A stretch of DNA of 64,000 nt from the NCBI GenBank assembly GCA_023422635.1, contig JAFAGO010000028.1, positions 35,607 to 99,606 on the forward strand, written 5' to 3'. Positions 1 through 7,736 of the stretch are shown piece by piece. Source of the DNA: Bacteroidota bacterium. GTDB lineage: Bacteria; Bacteroidota; Bacteroidia; Flavobacteriales; Weeksellaceae. Under the pieces are notes generated by a model. The model did not search any database. It was not told the origin of the DNA and was given only the letters and a program-made list of their open reading frames with translations. The number at the start of each line of letters is the position of its first letter. Position 1 is the first letter of the stretch. The translations under genes were made by a program, and so were the position numbers.

Positions 1-723
1 AATTTCTACCAATTTATTGTGCAGTTCGTAGGCTTCTTTTACTTTACCATCAAAAGCCAATTGAATCATGGTAGAAAATTCCTTCGGATAGGCTTGTCCA
101 ATCACGGAAATTACACCATCTCCACCAGCTAACGTTACAGGAAGCGCAAATTCGTCATCCCCAGAAACAAGTGAGAAATGTTCTGGTTTTTTGCGAATGA
201 TATCAAAATACTGCAAAATATTTGGAGCAGCTTCTTTAATCATGATTAGATTTGGAAAGTCATTTGCTAATCGCAATGTTGTTGCGGCTTCTATATTTTG
301 TCCCGTACGAGAAGGTACGTTGTAAATAATAATTTGTTTCCCCGTTTCTGCAAGATATTTGTAGTGTTGATAAATTCCTTCTTGGTTGGGTTTGTTGTAA
401 TACGGCGAAACGGAAAGAATGGCCTCGAAAGCAGTAAGGTCGGTTTCTTCAATTTGCTTTCTAACCTCTACCGTATTGTTGCCGCCAATTCCTAGAACGA
501 GTGGTAATCTTCCGTTATTTTCCTTAACAATATGTTCGGTAACCTTTTTCTTTTCCTCAGTTGAAAGTGTTGCTGCTTCTGCTGTTGTTCCTAGAACAAC
601 TAAATAATTAACGCCGTTTTCAATATTGAAATTTACCAATCGCGATAGCGATGCAAAATCAACGGAAAGATCATCGTTGAAAGGTGTTACCAATGCAACA
701 CCAACTCCTCTTAAAGTGCTCAT
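1..723 (-). CDS. dapA: 4-hydroxy-tetrahydrodipicolinate synthase (3' part outside window)
   Basis: The reverse strand is open from an ATG at 721-723 to the left edge, giving 241 residues of a family that is usually about 290 long, so only the C-terminal end is missing. The enzyme condenses pyruvate with aspartate semialdehyde, the first committed step of lysine and diaminopimelate synthesis in the cytoplasm. Visible family marks are the N-terminal GVGVALVTPF strand, the GTTAEAATLS loop carrying the catalytic Thr pair, SPYYNKP with the proton-relay Tyr, YNVPSRTG, and the IKEA segment with the Schiff-base lysine. A Bacteroidota -7 box lies 21 nt upstream. Transcribed divergently from the nucleotidase operon. 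Confidence 0.95.
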   Translation of the reverse strand, partial: MSTLRGVGVALVTPFNDDLSVDFASLSRLVNFNIENGVNYLVVLGTTAEAATLSTEEKKKVTEHIVKENNGRLPLVLGIGGNNTVEVRKQIEETDLTAFEAILSVSPYYNKPNQEGIYQHYKYLAETGKQIIIYNVPSRTGQNIEAATTLRLANDFPNLIMIKEAAPNILQYFDIIRKKPEHFSLVSGDDEFALPVTLAGGDGVISVIGQAYPKEFSTMIQLAFDGKVKEAYELHNKLVEI

Positions 724-744
724 ATTGTTAGAAAATTGTTGCCT

Positions 745-752
745 CAAATTTA
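745..752 (-). promoter_or_regulatory. -7 promoter box of dapA
   Basis: On the reverse strand this reads TAAATTTG, a perfect match to the Bacteroidota -7 consensus TAnnTTTG, 21 nt upstream of the dapA ATG. No -33 TTG is found at the usual 17-23 nt spacing. Confidence 0.5.
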
Positions 753-807
753 TACATTTTAATTTTAGAATTTATCTTAAAAAACAAAGTTTTTGCGTTC
801 ATATATT

Positions 808-815
808 TATATTTG
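808..815 (+). promoter_or_regulatory. -7 promoter box of the nucleotidase-porZ-recO operon
   Basis: TATATTTG matches TAnnTTTG and ends 19 nt before the ATG at 835. It is the only good box in the gap upstream of the four-gene operon. A -33 element at normal spacing is not obvious. Confidence 0.5.
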
Positions 816-834
816 CAATATTCAGATTATAATT

Positions 835-1602
835 ATGAAACCATTATTCCAGATTGGTGTTTTCAGTGTGTTTGCTTTAGTCTCGTGCAAGAGCGCTTAT
901 GATGTAACTTCGGTTCATCCTGAAGAGAATACATACATCACCAATCAACTTAAAGAAGATTCCAATTTAAATGCTCTAATTGCGCCATACAAAGCGGAAT
1001 TAGAAGGCAAAATGAATACTCAAATTTCTCATACTAATATTGAACTTAACAAGAAGGGCGACAATAGCAATTTAGGGAATTTACTTGCCGATTACACTTT
1101 TGAAGGTGCCGACGAATGGTGCGCTAAAAATAATTTTCCACCCATTGATGCTGCGGTAATTAATATTGGAGGAATTAGAAGCATAATCGGTGCTGGCCCA
1201 ATTACAACCAAGCAAGTTTACGAGGTAATGCCGTTCGAAAACGAAGTGGTAATTGTAAAAATTAAAGGTAAGGATGTGCAAGGTCTTTTCGATTATTATG
1301 CGAAAACTCAAAAGAATAATCCTGTTTCTCATTTGGTTATAGAAACGGATCAAGGCGCGATTTCCAAGCAACTTATTAACGGCGAAGCTTTAAAACCAGA
1401 GCGCGACTATTATATTGCAACATCCGATTATTTGGCTTTGGGTGGAGATAATATGAAGTTTTTTTCGAAAGGTGAAATGATAGAAACAGGCATAAAAATG
1501 CGTGATCTTTTTATGGAAAAGTTTAAATCTCAGCCAGAAGTTTCGGTTCCAGATGATGTTCGACTTATTTTTAAAAACAAAAAATCCGAAATTAATGAAT
1601 AG
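835..1602 (+). CDS. Lipoprotein with 5'-nucleotidase C-terminal domain
   Basis: A 255-residue protein. The start at 835 is chosen over an in-frame ATG at 793 because it gives a compact lipoprotein signal, MKPLFQIGVF...ALVSC, with the lipobox Cys near residue 18. The body matches the substrate-specificity (C-terminal) domain of UshA-type 5'-nucleotidases: a GGIRSIIGAGPIT segment, YEVMPFENEVV, and SDYLALGGDN near the end, which normally stacks on the nucleotide base. It has no metallophosphatase motifs; these are in the next gene, which overlaps this one by 8 nt. Inferred to act in the periplasm or on the outer membrane as one half of a two-protein nucleotidase. Confidence 0.85.
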   Translation: MKPLFQIGVFSVFALVSCKSAYDVTSVHPEENTYITNQLKEDSNLNALIAPYKAELEGKMNTQISHTNIELNKKGDNSNLGNLLADYTFEGADEWCAKNNFPPIDAAVINIGGIRSIIGAGPITTKQVYEVMPFENEVVIVKIKGKDVQGLFDYYAKTQKNNPVSHLVIETDQGAISKQLINGEALKPERDYYIATSDYLALGGDNMKFFSKGEMIETGIKMRDLFMEKFKSQPEVSVPDDVRLIFKNKKSEINE

Positions 1603-2542
1603 GAAAGATTTTTTAAAAGCCATCGGTGGTGGAACTTTGGCGCTTTCGCTTACGCCCAATTTTCTTTTTGCAGAACATCATGTGCTTAAAAGTGATCGTA
1701 AACTCACCATTCTTCATACCAACGATCAACATAGTCGAATTGAACCTTTTGATTCGAGTTATACCAAAAATCCAAATCAAGGCGGTTTTGCGCGAAGAGC
1801 GACTTTAATACAGCAAATTCGAAATGCGGAATCCAATGTTTTGCTTTTGGATTCAGGTGATATTTTCCAAGGTACACCTTACTTTAATTTTTTTGGAGGC
1901 GAACTTGAATTCAAATTAATGTCGATGATGAAGTATGATGCTTCAACAATGGGAAACCACGATTTTGATATTGGTTTGGAGGGCTTTTTGAAAGCGCTTC
2001 CGAATGCTCAATTCCCTTTTATTTGCTCCAATTACGATTTTAAAAATACCATTCTCGATGGTAAAACACAACCCTATAAAATTTTTAATAAAAACGGAAT
2101 CAAAGTTGGTGTTTTTGGCGTAGGGATCGAACTTGACGGATTGGTAGGGAAAAAAAGTTACGGTGAAACCATTTACCATCATCCCGTGGAAGTTGCGCAA
2201 CATTATGCAGATTTCTTAAGAAATGATCAAAAATGTGATTTGGTGATTTGTCTTTCGCATATCGGATTTGAATATAAAGATGACCCGGAAAAGATCAGCG
2301 ATACGATACTTGCTCAAAAGACGCATAATATTGATTTAATTTTGGGTGGACATACCCATACCTTTTTAAAAGAACCGATAAATTTCGTCAATAAGAACGG
2401 CAAAAATGTTTTGGTAAACCAAGTTGGTTGGGCTGGTTTGTTGTTGGGAAGAATCGATTTCTATTTTGATCAGAATAAAAATATAAAAAACATTGCTTGG
2501 AATAATCAAGTAATTGATAGCCAAATTAAAGATTTAGTATGA
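1595..2542 (+). CDS. 5'-nucleotidase-type metallophosphatase (catalytic domain only)
   Basis: A 315-residue exported metallophosphoesterase. The ATG at 1595 is preferred because it starts an N-terminal RKDFLKAIGG-type export signal (Tat-like, but RK rather than RR); an upstream in-frame ATG would lie inside the previous gene. Calcineurin-like metal motifs are all present in order: HTNDQHSR, DSGDIFQG, GNHDFDIG, LSHIGFE and GGHTHTF. It ends where the C-terminal domain of a standard UshA-type enzyme would begin; that domain is encoded by the preceding overlapping gene. Likely removes phosphate from nucleotides or sugar-nucleotides outside the cytoplasmic membrane. Overlaps porZ by 4 nt (ATGA). 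Confidence 0.88.
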   Translation: MNRKDFLKAIGGGTLALSLTPNFLFAEHHVLKSDRKLTILHTNDQHSRIEPFDSSYTKNPNQGGFARRATLIQQIRNAESNVLLLDSGDIFQGTPYFNFFGGELEFKLMSMMKYDASTMGNHDFDIGLEGFLKALPNAQFPFICSNYDFKNTILDGKTQPYKIFNKNGIKVGVFGVGIELDGLVGKKSYGETIYHHPVEVAQHYADFLRNDQKCDLVICLSHIGFEYKDDPEKISDTILAQKTHNIDLILGGHTHTFLKEPINFVNKNGKNVLVNQVGWAGLLLGRIDFYFDQNKNIKNIAWNNQVIDSQIKDLV

Positions 2543-4770
2543 GGAAGTTAGCTGCATGTATTATTGTATTTTTAGGTTTCATTTCCGTTTCTGGTCAGGT
2601 TATTTCTTCCAGTAAATGGACAGATCTTTTTTCGTATAACAATGTTATCGCGATTCGTGAAGATAATGGAAAACTAATTGCAGCTACAGAAAATGGTCTA
2701 TTTTATTATACGATAAGTACCGGAGAAATTTCAAAACTTTCTAAAGCAAACGGCTTACACGAAGTTAAAATTTCTGCGTTCGATTACAATCCTGAAACGC
2801 AAACGGGATTGGTGGGTTATGAAAACGGAAGTATGGATGTAATTACTCCGCAAGGAATTGTATATGTTGTTGACATTCCAATTGCAACGGGGTATGATGG
2901 AGATAAAAAAATTAATCATATTTCGATTAGCGGAAACCAAGCCGCAATTTCAATTTCGTATGGCGTTTCAATTTTTAATTTGGATCGTAAAGAGTTTGTG
3001 GATACTTCTTTTTTTACCACAGGTGCCGGTTATGTTGCTGCGAAAGAATCCGTTATTTTTGATGGGAAAGTTTTTTCTGCAACAGAATCTGGATTAAAAA
3101 TGCATGAAATCGATGTTACTTTTCCCATTTATTCTACTTGGAGTACCGTTGCAAGTGGCGACTTTTCGCAGATCGTCGCTACGGATGTTTTGGCTTTTTC
3201 GGATGCAAACTCAGTTCGGTATGGTGATGGATTGAATTTTACAACGATTGGTGGATTTACCGCAATACAGGATTTGGTTTTAAGCGATGGTAATCTTGTT
3301 GTTGCAGATCAAACCTCAGTTAAAGTGTATAATAATTCATCATCATTGTTAAAAACACATGATTTTGGTGAACAGCTCAATACAGCGATTGATATCGATG
3401 GTCAAACCTACGCAGGTACATTGCTTTCAGGAATTAAAAATGAGTCCGATTTTACCTTTAAACCTGATGGTCCTTATAGCAATACCTCTTATACAATAGA
3501 TGTATACCGAAATCAAATTGTTATTTCGTCGGGTGGTAAAGAAGCATACAATGATCCTATTTTCAATAATTTGGGGTATTATCATTTTAACGGGACTTCT
3601 TGGACGTATCCTAGTTTTTTCTTAACAACGATGAAACTCAACGTGCTTGATGCTGTTATTGATCGAAATAATCCCAACCAAGTTTTCTTTATCAATTACA
3701 CCCCTTTTAACGGTCAGAAAGGATTGTATAGAATGGAAAATGGTGAGTTTAAAAATCGCTATATTTCAGTTGATGCGTATTTAACACGTTTAGGTGGCTT
3801 GGCTTTTGACGAAGATAAAAACCTCTTTGCATCAGTAAGTTCAATACCAGGAAATCCTGAGCAAATTGGGTTTTACTACTATAACTCTGCTTCAGACTCC
3901 TTTGTTTTAAAGAAAGTTATTTCTGCGGGTGGGGTGCAAAAACCTTTTACCAACGAAGGTATTCTGTATATTCCAGCTCCCTATAATGGGAATGGCGGGA
4001 TGTTGCTTTATGATTACAACAACACACCTGCCAATTCTTCAGATGATTCTTTTAAATTGCTTAACACCGCAAATGGATTGCCTGCAAACGGTACCGTAAG
4101 CGGTGATATTGATGAAAATGGTGATTTGTGGATTGGAACTCGTTTAGGACTTCGTGTAATATCAAATCCTCAGTCAGTAATTTCAGAAGATAATCCTCAA
4201 ACACAACCTATTGTAATTGAAGAGAATAATGTAGGTGAAGAACTTTTTAGAGATAATACTATTTTAAAAATTACGCATGATTCTGGGAACCAAAAGTGGA
4301 TTTCCGTTGATGGAGGAGGTGTTTTTTATCTGAGCGCTTCGGGCGAGCAAACGTATTTAAATTTTACACGAGCAAATTCGCCAATTCCCAATAATTCTGT
4401 CACCGATATTAAAGTCGATGATGCTACAGGTAAAGTTTATTTTGTTACTTCTGATGGAGTGGTAATTTACCAAGGAGACGTCGTAAATTCAAGCGAAAAC
4501 TTTGGAGACGTTTTGGTGTATCCAAATCCTGTTGTACACGCCAATTATAAAGGAAATGTAAAAATTCGCGGTCTTGCGGAAACCACCAATATTCGGATAA
4601 CAGATGCTGCAGGAAATCTTGTGCACCAAGCGGTTGCAAGAGGTGGATTTTACGAGTGGAATCTCGCTAATTTTCGCGGTGTACGAGTGGCTTCAGGTAT
4701 TTATTACGTACTTATGACCAATGCAGATGGTACAGATACTGCTACTGCAAAAATTGCTGTGGTAAACTAA
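2539..4770 (+). CDS. porZ: PorZ-like beta-propeller protein with T9SS sorting domain
   Basis: A 743-residue protein. It has a signal peptide (residues 1 to about 19), then WTDLFSYNNVIAI and repeated blades of the form GxLIAATENGLFYY and LWIGTRLGLRV, typical of two- and three-component-type beta-propellers. The C-terminal 80 or so residues (VYPNPV, GNLVH, GVRVASGIYYVLM, AKIAVVN) form a type A T9SS sorting domain. This layout matches PorZ, a surface component of the type IX attachment complex that in Porphyromonas supports linkage of cargo to anionic LPS. Translationally coupled to its neighbours by ATGA upstream and taATG into recO downstream. Its function in a non-A-LPS organism is inferred. 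Confidence 0.85.
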   Translation: MRKLAACIIVFLGFISVSGQVISSSKWTDLFSYNNVIAIREDNGKLIAATENGLFYYTISTGEISKLSKANGLHEVKISAFDYNPETQTGLVGYENGSMDVITPQGIVYVVDIPIATGYDGDKKINHISISGNQAAISISYGVSIFNLDRKEFVDTSFFTTGAGYVAAKESVIFDGKVFSATESGLKMHEIDVTFPIYSTWSTVASGDFSQIVATDVLAFSDANSVRYGDGLNFTTIGGFTAIQDLVLSDGNLVVADQTSVKVYNNSSSLLKTHDFGEQLNTAIDIDGQTYAGTLLSGIKNESDFTFKPDGPYSNTSYTIDVYRNQIVISSGGKEAYNDPIFNNLGYYHFNGTSWTYPSFFLTTMKLNVLDAVIDRNNPNQVFFINYTPFNGQKGLYRMENGEFKNRYISVDAYLTRLGGLAFDEDKNLFASVSSIPGNPEQIGFYYYNSASDSFVLKKVISAGGVQKPFTNEGILYIPAPYNGNGGMLLYDYNNTPANSSDDSFKLLNTANGLPANGTVSGDIDENGDLWIGTRLGLRVISNPQSVISEDNPQTQPIVIEENNVGEELFRDNTILKITHDSGNQKWISVDGGGVFYLSASGEQTYLNFTRANSPIPNNSVTDIKVDDATGKVYFVTSDGVVIYQGDVVNSSENFGDVLVYPNPVVHANYKGNVKIRGLAETTNIRITDAAGNLVHQAVARGGFYEWNLANFRGVRVASGIYYVLMTNADGTDTATAKIAVVN

Positions 4771-5456
4771 TGTTAACTTTTACGTCTTTTCTACTTTCTG
4801 CCGTGAAATATGGAGACTATGATGCTGTTTTGCGATGTTACACTTTGGAGCACGGATATCAAAGTTTCTTTTTTAAAAATGTATATTCCTCAAAAAGCAA
4901 AAAGAAGGCCTATCTATTTCCTTTAAATGAACTCGAATTTACCGTTCCCGATTTTAAATCTGGAAAAATGCCTAGTATTTCAAAGGTTGAATGGTTGAAT
5001 AAAAATATTGATCTCCAAGACCAAAAATTGAATAGTATTCGAATGTTTGGAGCAGAATTTCTGGATCAAGTGTTTCGAAATGAAAATGGAAGCGAATCCA
5101 TCTACGCAATTATTTCTAACTTTAATGAACGATTGTGCGATAAAGATTACAACGCGCATCTTCAGTTGGTTTTTGATGTTTTGAAATCAAACGGTTTACT
5201 GCCTTTATATTCGGAGGATAAATTTCTTAATCCAGAAGCAGGAATTTTTCAACAGGAATTATACCATCAAAATTTTGATGAGAGAATTTCAAACTTGTGG
5301 AAAATATACCTTAAAAATTCTTCTTCCGCTTTACCTAAAACGCTTCGGAAAGAACGTAATCTTTTCCTGGAATCGCTAATGCTGTATTATAAAATCCATT
5401 TTAACAACTTTCGAATTCCCGATTCTTTAGACATACTAAAACAGGTTTATGAATAA
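4770..5456 (+). CDS. recO: DNA repair protein RecO
   Basis: A 228-residue protein matching RecO, the recombination mediator that loads RecA together with RecR. It shows the N-terminal OB-fold start (SAVKYGDYDAVLRCYT) and a helical C-terminal domain, and is close to the usual family length. Its ATG shares one base with the porZ stop (taATG), so it is translated by re-initiation in the same operon. The final codons and the stop are part of a perfect 16-bp terminator stem. RecR is encoded elsewhere in this window (54189-54800). Confidence 0.92.
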   Translation: MLTFTSFLLSAVKYGDYDAVLRCYTLEHGYQSFFFKNVYSSKSKKKAYLFPLNELEFTVPDFKSGKMPSISKVEWLNKNIDLQDQKLNSIRMFGAEFLDQVFRNENGSESIYAIISNFNERLCDKDYNAHLQLVFDVLKSNGLLPLYSEDKFLNPEAGIFQQELYHQNFDERISNLWKIYLKNSSSALPKTLRKERNLFLESLMLYYKIHFNNFRIPDSLDILKQVYE

Positions 5457-5476
5457 TTCATAAACCTGTTTTTTTT
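5438..5476 (+). terminator. Strong terminator built into the recO 3' end
   Basis: The left arm 5438-5453 and right arm 5457-5472 are perfectly complementary over 16 bp. The three-base loop is the recO stop codon (5454-5456), and the stem runs into eight T residues. The left arm codes for the last five recO codons. Confidence 0.9.
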
Positions 5477-5496
5477 ATCGCTAAGAAGTAAAATTC

Positions 5497-6222
5497 TTAA
5501 TCTCTAGCTTCTGTCTTGTACACTTGAAAATTGAAAACAAAACTACGATCATTATATGATATATTTGTGTAGTTGTAATGAGAGTCACGAGCAAAAGCAG
5601 CTCTTGACGGAACAATAATTACACCTTGAAGATTATAATTATCGCCATCAGACATATTAAAAGCTTTGAAATGCTCTAAACCTTCACGCAAACCTTCAAT
5701 TTGGTAATAACTTCTTTGTTTCGCTGCATCTGTAGTTGCATCATCTAGAACGGACTGTTTTACATAGTAATATGCAGGATCTACAATAACATTTCCGCTG
5801 GCAATTGTATTTTGAAATGTACTTGCGGAAGTAAATTCAACAGTGCCATCCGTATTTGTAGCGACATACGTTGTTGCATTAACCATCAAATGAAGAATAT
5901 CACTTTCTCCGATTGTTGTTCCTGGTTCTGGTTGAGCCCCAGGCCGTACAATATAAATGACACCAGAAGGCAATTTTACGGGTTCTAAGTCGGCTAATTT
6001 TGTGTAGTTATCATCCGAATCATCATCATCGTCAAACGCTTTCAAATTCCCTCTATCGTCAAGATAATACTCCTGTAAAAATTTTTGAGCGGCCTCGTCA
6101 TCATAACTGTTTCTCGTGTCTAAAGTCACTGTTTCTTCAGTCGTATCATCATCATCATCTTTGCAGGCATTAAAGGTTACTGCTGCAAGCACCATGTACA
6201 GAAATATTTTCTTCATTTTCAT
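5497..6222 (-). CDS. Asp-rich lipoprotein, FKBP-like/unknown
   Basis: A 241-residue lipoprotein with signal MKMKKIFLYM...FNAC (start at 6222 or two codons later). Straight after the Cys comes KDDDDDTTEE, an acidic stretch like the Bacteroidota lipoprotein export signal that sends lipoproteins to the cell surface. A second Asp run follows near residue 65. The C-terminal half (YYQIEGLREGLEHFKAF, GVIIVPSRAAFAR, FNFQVYK) resembles the divergent FKBP-type peptidyl-prolyl isomerase lipoproteins of Flavobacteriia, but I cannot confirm catalytic residues. Convergent with recO, with a terminator between; preceded by its own -7 box. Confidence 0.7.
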   Translation of the reverse strand: MKMKKIFLYMVLAAVTFNACKDDDDDTTEETVTLDTRNSYDDEAAQKFLQEYYLDDRGNLKAFDDDDDSDDNYTKLADLEPVKLPSGVIYIVRPGAQPEPGTTIGESDILHLMVNATTYVATNTDGTVEFTSASTFQNTIASGNVIVDPAYYYVKQSVLDDATTDAAKQRSYYQIEGLREGLEHFKAFNMSDGDNYNLQGVIIVPSRAAFARDSHYNYTNISYNDRSFVFNFQVYKTEARD

Positions 6223-6250
6223 TTTATCGTTAAATTGCTAAAATATTGGA

Positions 6251-6258
6251 CAAATGTA
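6251..6258 (-). promoter_or_regulatory. -7 promoter box of the Asp-rich lipoprotein gene
   Basis: The reverse strand reads TACATTTG, a perfect TAnnTTTG match, 28 nt upstream of the ATG at 6222, in the short gap to the divergent hslR. Confidence 0.45.
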
Positions 6259-6268
6259 AAAATAAAAT

Positions 6269-6706
6269 ATGAGAATTGATAAATTTTTATGGAGTGTACG
6301 TTTTTATAAAACCAGAAGCATTGCTGCGGATGAAATTAAGAAAAACAGAGTTTTTATTGGTGAAAACGTAGTAAAGTCCTCCAAAGAAGTAAAAGTTGGC
6401 GACGAAATTAAAATCCGAAGAAACCAAATTGATTATAAAATTAAGGTTTTGGATCTCCCTAAAAGTAGAGTAGGCGCAAAACTCGTCCCCGATTTTGTGA
6501 AAGATATTACCGATCCACAACAATATGAAATTTTGAAGATAAGAAAATCAAGTCAAGACTATTATCGCAATAAAGGAGAAGGTCGTCCCACCAAAAAAGA
6601 CAGAAGAAGCATGGATGATTTTATTACCACGACTTCCTCTGATGATGTTATGGATGAAGATGATTGGGATTCTTTCTTTAAATCGTCTGATGAGGATGAT
6701 GATTAA
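6269..6706 (+). CDS. hslR: S4-domain RNA-binding protein, Hsp15 family
   Basis: A 145-residue protein. Residues 1-65 form an S4 fold (MRIDKFLWSVRFYKTRS, AADEIKKNRVFIG, VKVGDEIKIRR), as in Hsp15/HslR, which binds stalled 50S subunits carrying peptidyl-tRNA. The remainder is a basic stretch (GEGRPTKKDRRS) and a very acidic tail (DEDDWDSFFKSSDEDDD), the usual shape of flavobacterial members. Its 3' end overlaps the convergent aroK by 29 nt, so the acidic tail and the aroK C-terminus share DNA. Confidence 0.88.
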   Translation: MRIDKFLWSVRFYKTRSIAADEIKKNRVFIGENVVKSSKEVKVGDEIKIRRNQIDYKIKVLDLPKSRVGAKLVPDFVKDITDPQQYEILKIRKSSQDYYRNKGEGRPTKKDRRSMDDFITTTSSDDVMDEDDWDSFFKSSDEDDD

Positions 6707-7211
6707 CCGCCTTTGCAATCTCCTCCGCAATTTCAAGATCGGTTTTTCCATCGGTATCTATTACAATATGCGCTTGGTTATAGAAGGGGTTTCTTTCAAA
6801 AAGATGTTTTGCGATAAATTCGGGCAATTCCGATTCTTGCAATTTTGCAATTAATGGACGTTTATCCTTTTGTTTCATAAGTCGATCAGCGAGAGTGCCC
6901 ACGCTTGCACGAAGGAAAACAGATTTTGATTTGTTATTAATGGTTTCAATGTTATTGTAATAAACCGGAGTTCCGCCGCCTAAGCTTAAAATAAGATCTT
7001 CTTCAGATGCAAGAAGATCTTCTAAAATCAGTTTTTCTTCTTTTCTAAAGTAAATTTCCCCCTTTTCTTGAAAAATCTGTGAAATCGGCATATTGTGCTT
7101 GTCGGAAATGGCCTTATCAAGGTCAATTTTTTTTAAATTTAATCGCGTGCTTAATATTTTGGAAATGTGAGATTTACCACTGCCCATGTAGCCGATTAGG
7201 GATATATGCAT
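6678..7211 (-). CDS. aroK: Shikimate kinase
   Basis: A 177-residue kinase that phosphorylates shikimate with ATP in the aromatic amino acid pathway. Start chosen at 7211 (MHISLIGYMGSGKS), because the Walker A motif normally lies within the first 15 residues; an ATG six codons upstream is possible. Key features: GYMGSGKS P-loop, DLD near residue 33 for Mg and shikimate, LSLGGGTPVY, KDKRPLI lid and ERNPFYNQA. Converges on hslR with a 29-nt overlap of coding sequence, so the two mRNAs are complementary at their ends. Confidence 0.93.
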   Translation of the reverse strand: MHISLIGYMGSGKSHISKILSTRLNLKKIDLDKAISDKHNMPISQIFQEKGEIYFRKEEKLILEDLLASEEDLILSLGGGTPVYYNNIETINNKSKSVFLRASVGTLADRLMKQKDKRPLIAKLQESELPEFIAKHLFERNPFYNQAHIVIDTDGKTDLEIAEEIAKAVNHHPHQTI

Positions 7212-7244
7212 TGTTTTTATTTTCAACAAAAGTGCAAAAAAATT

Positions 7245-7273
7245 TTGAGAATTTAAAAAAAGGCGTATCTTTG
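7245..7273 (+). promoter_or_regulatory. Promoter of the tRNA-Lys/Leu/Lys cluster
   Basis: A TTG at 7245-7247 and TATCTTTG at 7266-7273 are separated by 18 nt, a full match to the Bacteroidota -33/-7 promoter layout. It leaves about 40 nt of leader before the first tRNA. Confidence 0.7.
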
Positions 7274-7320
7274 CACCACTCTAAACGGAACAACAAACGT
7301 TGCTAGTTTAAGAAGTGGCC

Positions 7321-7393
7321 GACCTGGTAGCTCAGCTGGTAGAGCAATACACTTTTAATGTATGGGTCCTGGGTTCGAATCCCAGCCAGGTCA
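7321..7393 (+). tRNA. tRNA-Lys (anticodon TTT)
   Basis: Seventy-three nt with a complete cloverleaf. The acceptor GACCTGG pairs with CCAGGTC, followed by discriminator A. The anticodon loop CTTTTAA is flanked by the ATACA/TGTAT stem, and the T arm contains GGTTCGAAT. No CCA is encoded. Identical to the copy at 7579-7651. Confidence 0.97.
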
Positions 7394-7406
7394 CAACAAA
7401 AAACAT

Positions 7407-7430
7407 CCGTAATACTTACGGTTTTTTTTT
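7407..7430 (+). terminator. Small hairpin plus T9 between tRNA-Lys and tRNA-Leu
   Basis: CCGTAA and TTACGG (6 bp, loop TAC) are followed by nine T residues that run directly into the first base of tRNA-Leu. It may be a weak terminator or a processing signal; tRNA-Leu has no separate promoter after it. Confidence 0.5.
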
Positions 7431-7514
7431 GCCTGTGTGGTGAAATTGGTAGACACGCCATCTTGAGGGGGTGGTATCCTTAAGGATGTGCTGGTTCGAG
7501 TCCAGTCGCAGGCA
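7431..7514 (+). tRNA. tRNA-Leu (anticodon GAG)
   Basis: Eighty-four nt, class II. The acceptor GCCTGTG pairs with CGCAGGC (one G-T). The anticodon stem CCATC/GGTGG encloses loop TTGAGGG with anticodon GAG. A long variable arm and a T arm with GGTTCGAGT are present. No CCA is encoded. Confidence 0.95.
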
Positions 7515-7578
7515 CAGCAAAAAAAATAAAAAATTGGTGAAGCGCTGTTTACAGTTATTCATCTTACATATAAAAACC

Positions 7579-7651
7579 GACCTGGTAGCTCAGCTGGTAG
7601 AGCAATACACTTTTAATGTATGGGTCCTGGGTTCGAATCCCAGCCAGGTCA
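7579..7651 (+). tRNA. tRNA-Lys (anticodon TTT), second identical copy
   Basis: Base-for-base identical to the tRNA-Lys at 7321-7393, 258 bp downstream of it, and also without an encoded CCA. Last gene of the cluster, followed by a strong terminator. Confidence 0.97.
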
Positions 7652-7699
7652 CTTTAATATGTAATTTTTTTTCATATTAATATTTTGTGATTTGGTGTT

Positions 7700-7736
7700 C
7701 AGAGGCGTTTCGAAAGAAATGCCTCTGATTTTTTTT
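7700..7736 (+). terminator. Terminator of the tRNA cluster
   Basis: A 12-bp stem (7700-7711 with 7716-7727, one G-T pair) is capped by a GAAA tetraloop and followed by ATTTTTTTT. The T tract overlaps the stop codon of the convergent panC. Confidence 0.92.

Noticed and set aside
6000..6165. GAT/ATC microsatellite-like repeats
   Set aside because: They encode the Asp runs of a surface lipoprotein in the reading frame; no evidence for phase variation because the repeats are triplets.
7321..7651. CRISPR-like direct repeats
   Set aside because: The two repeats are identical tRNA-Lys genes with cloverleaf structure; there is no array.
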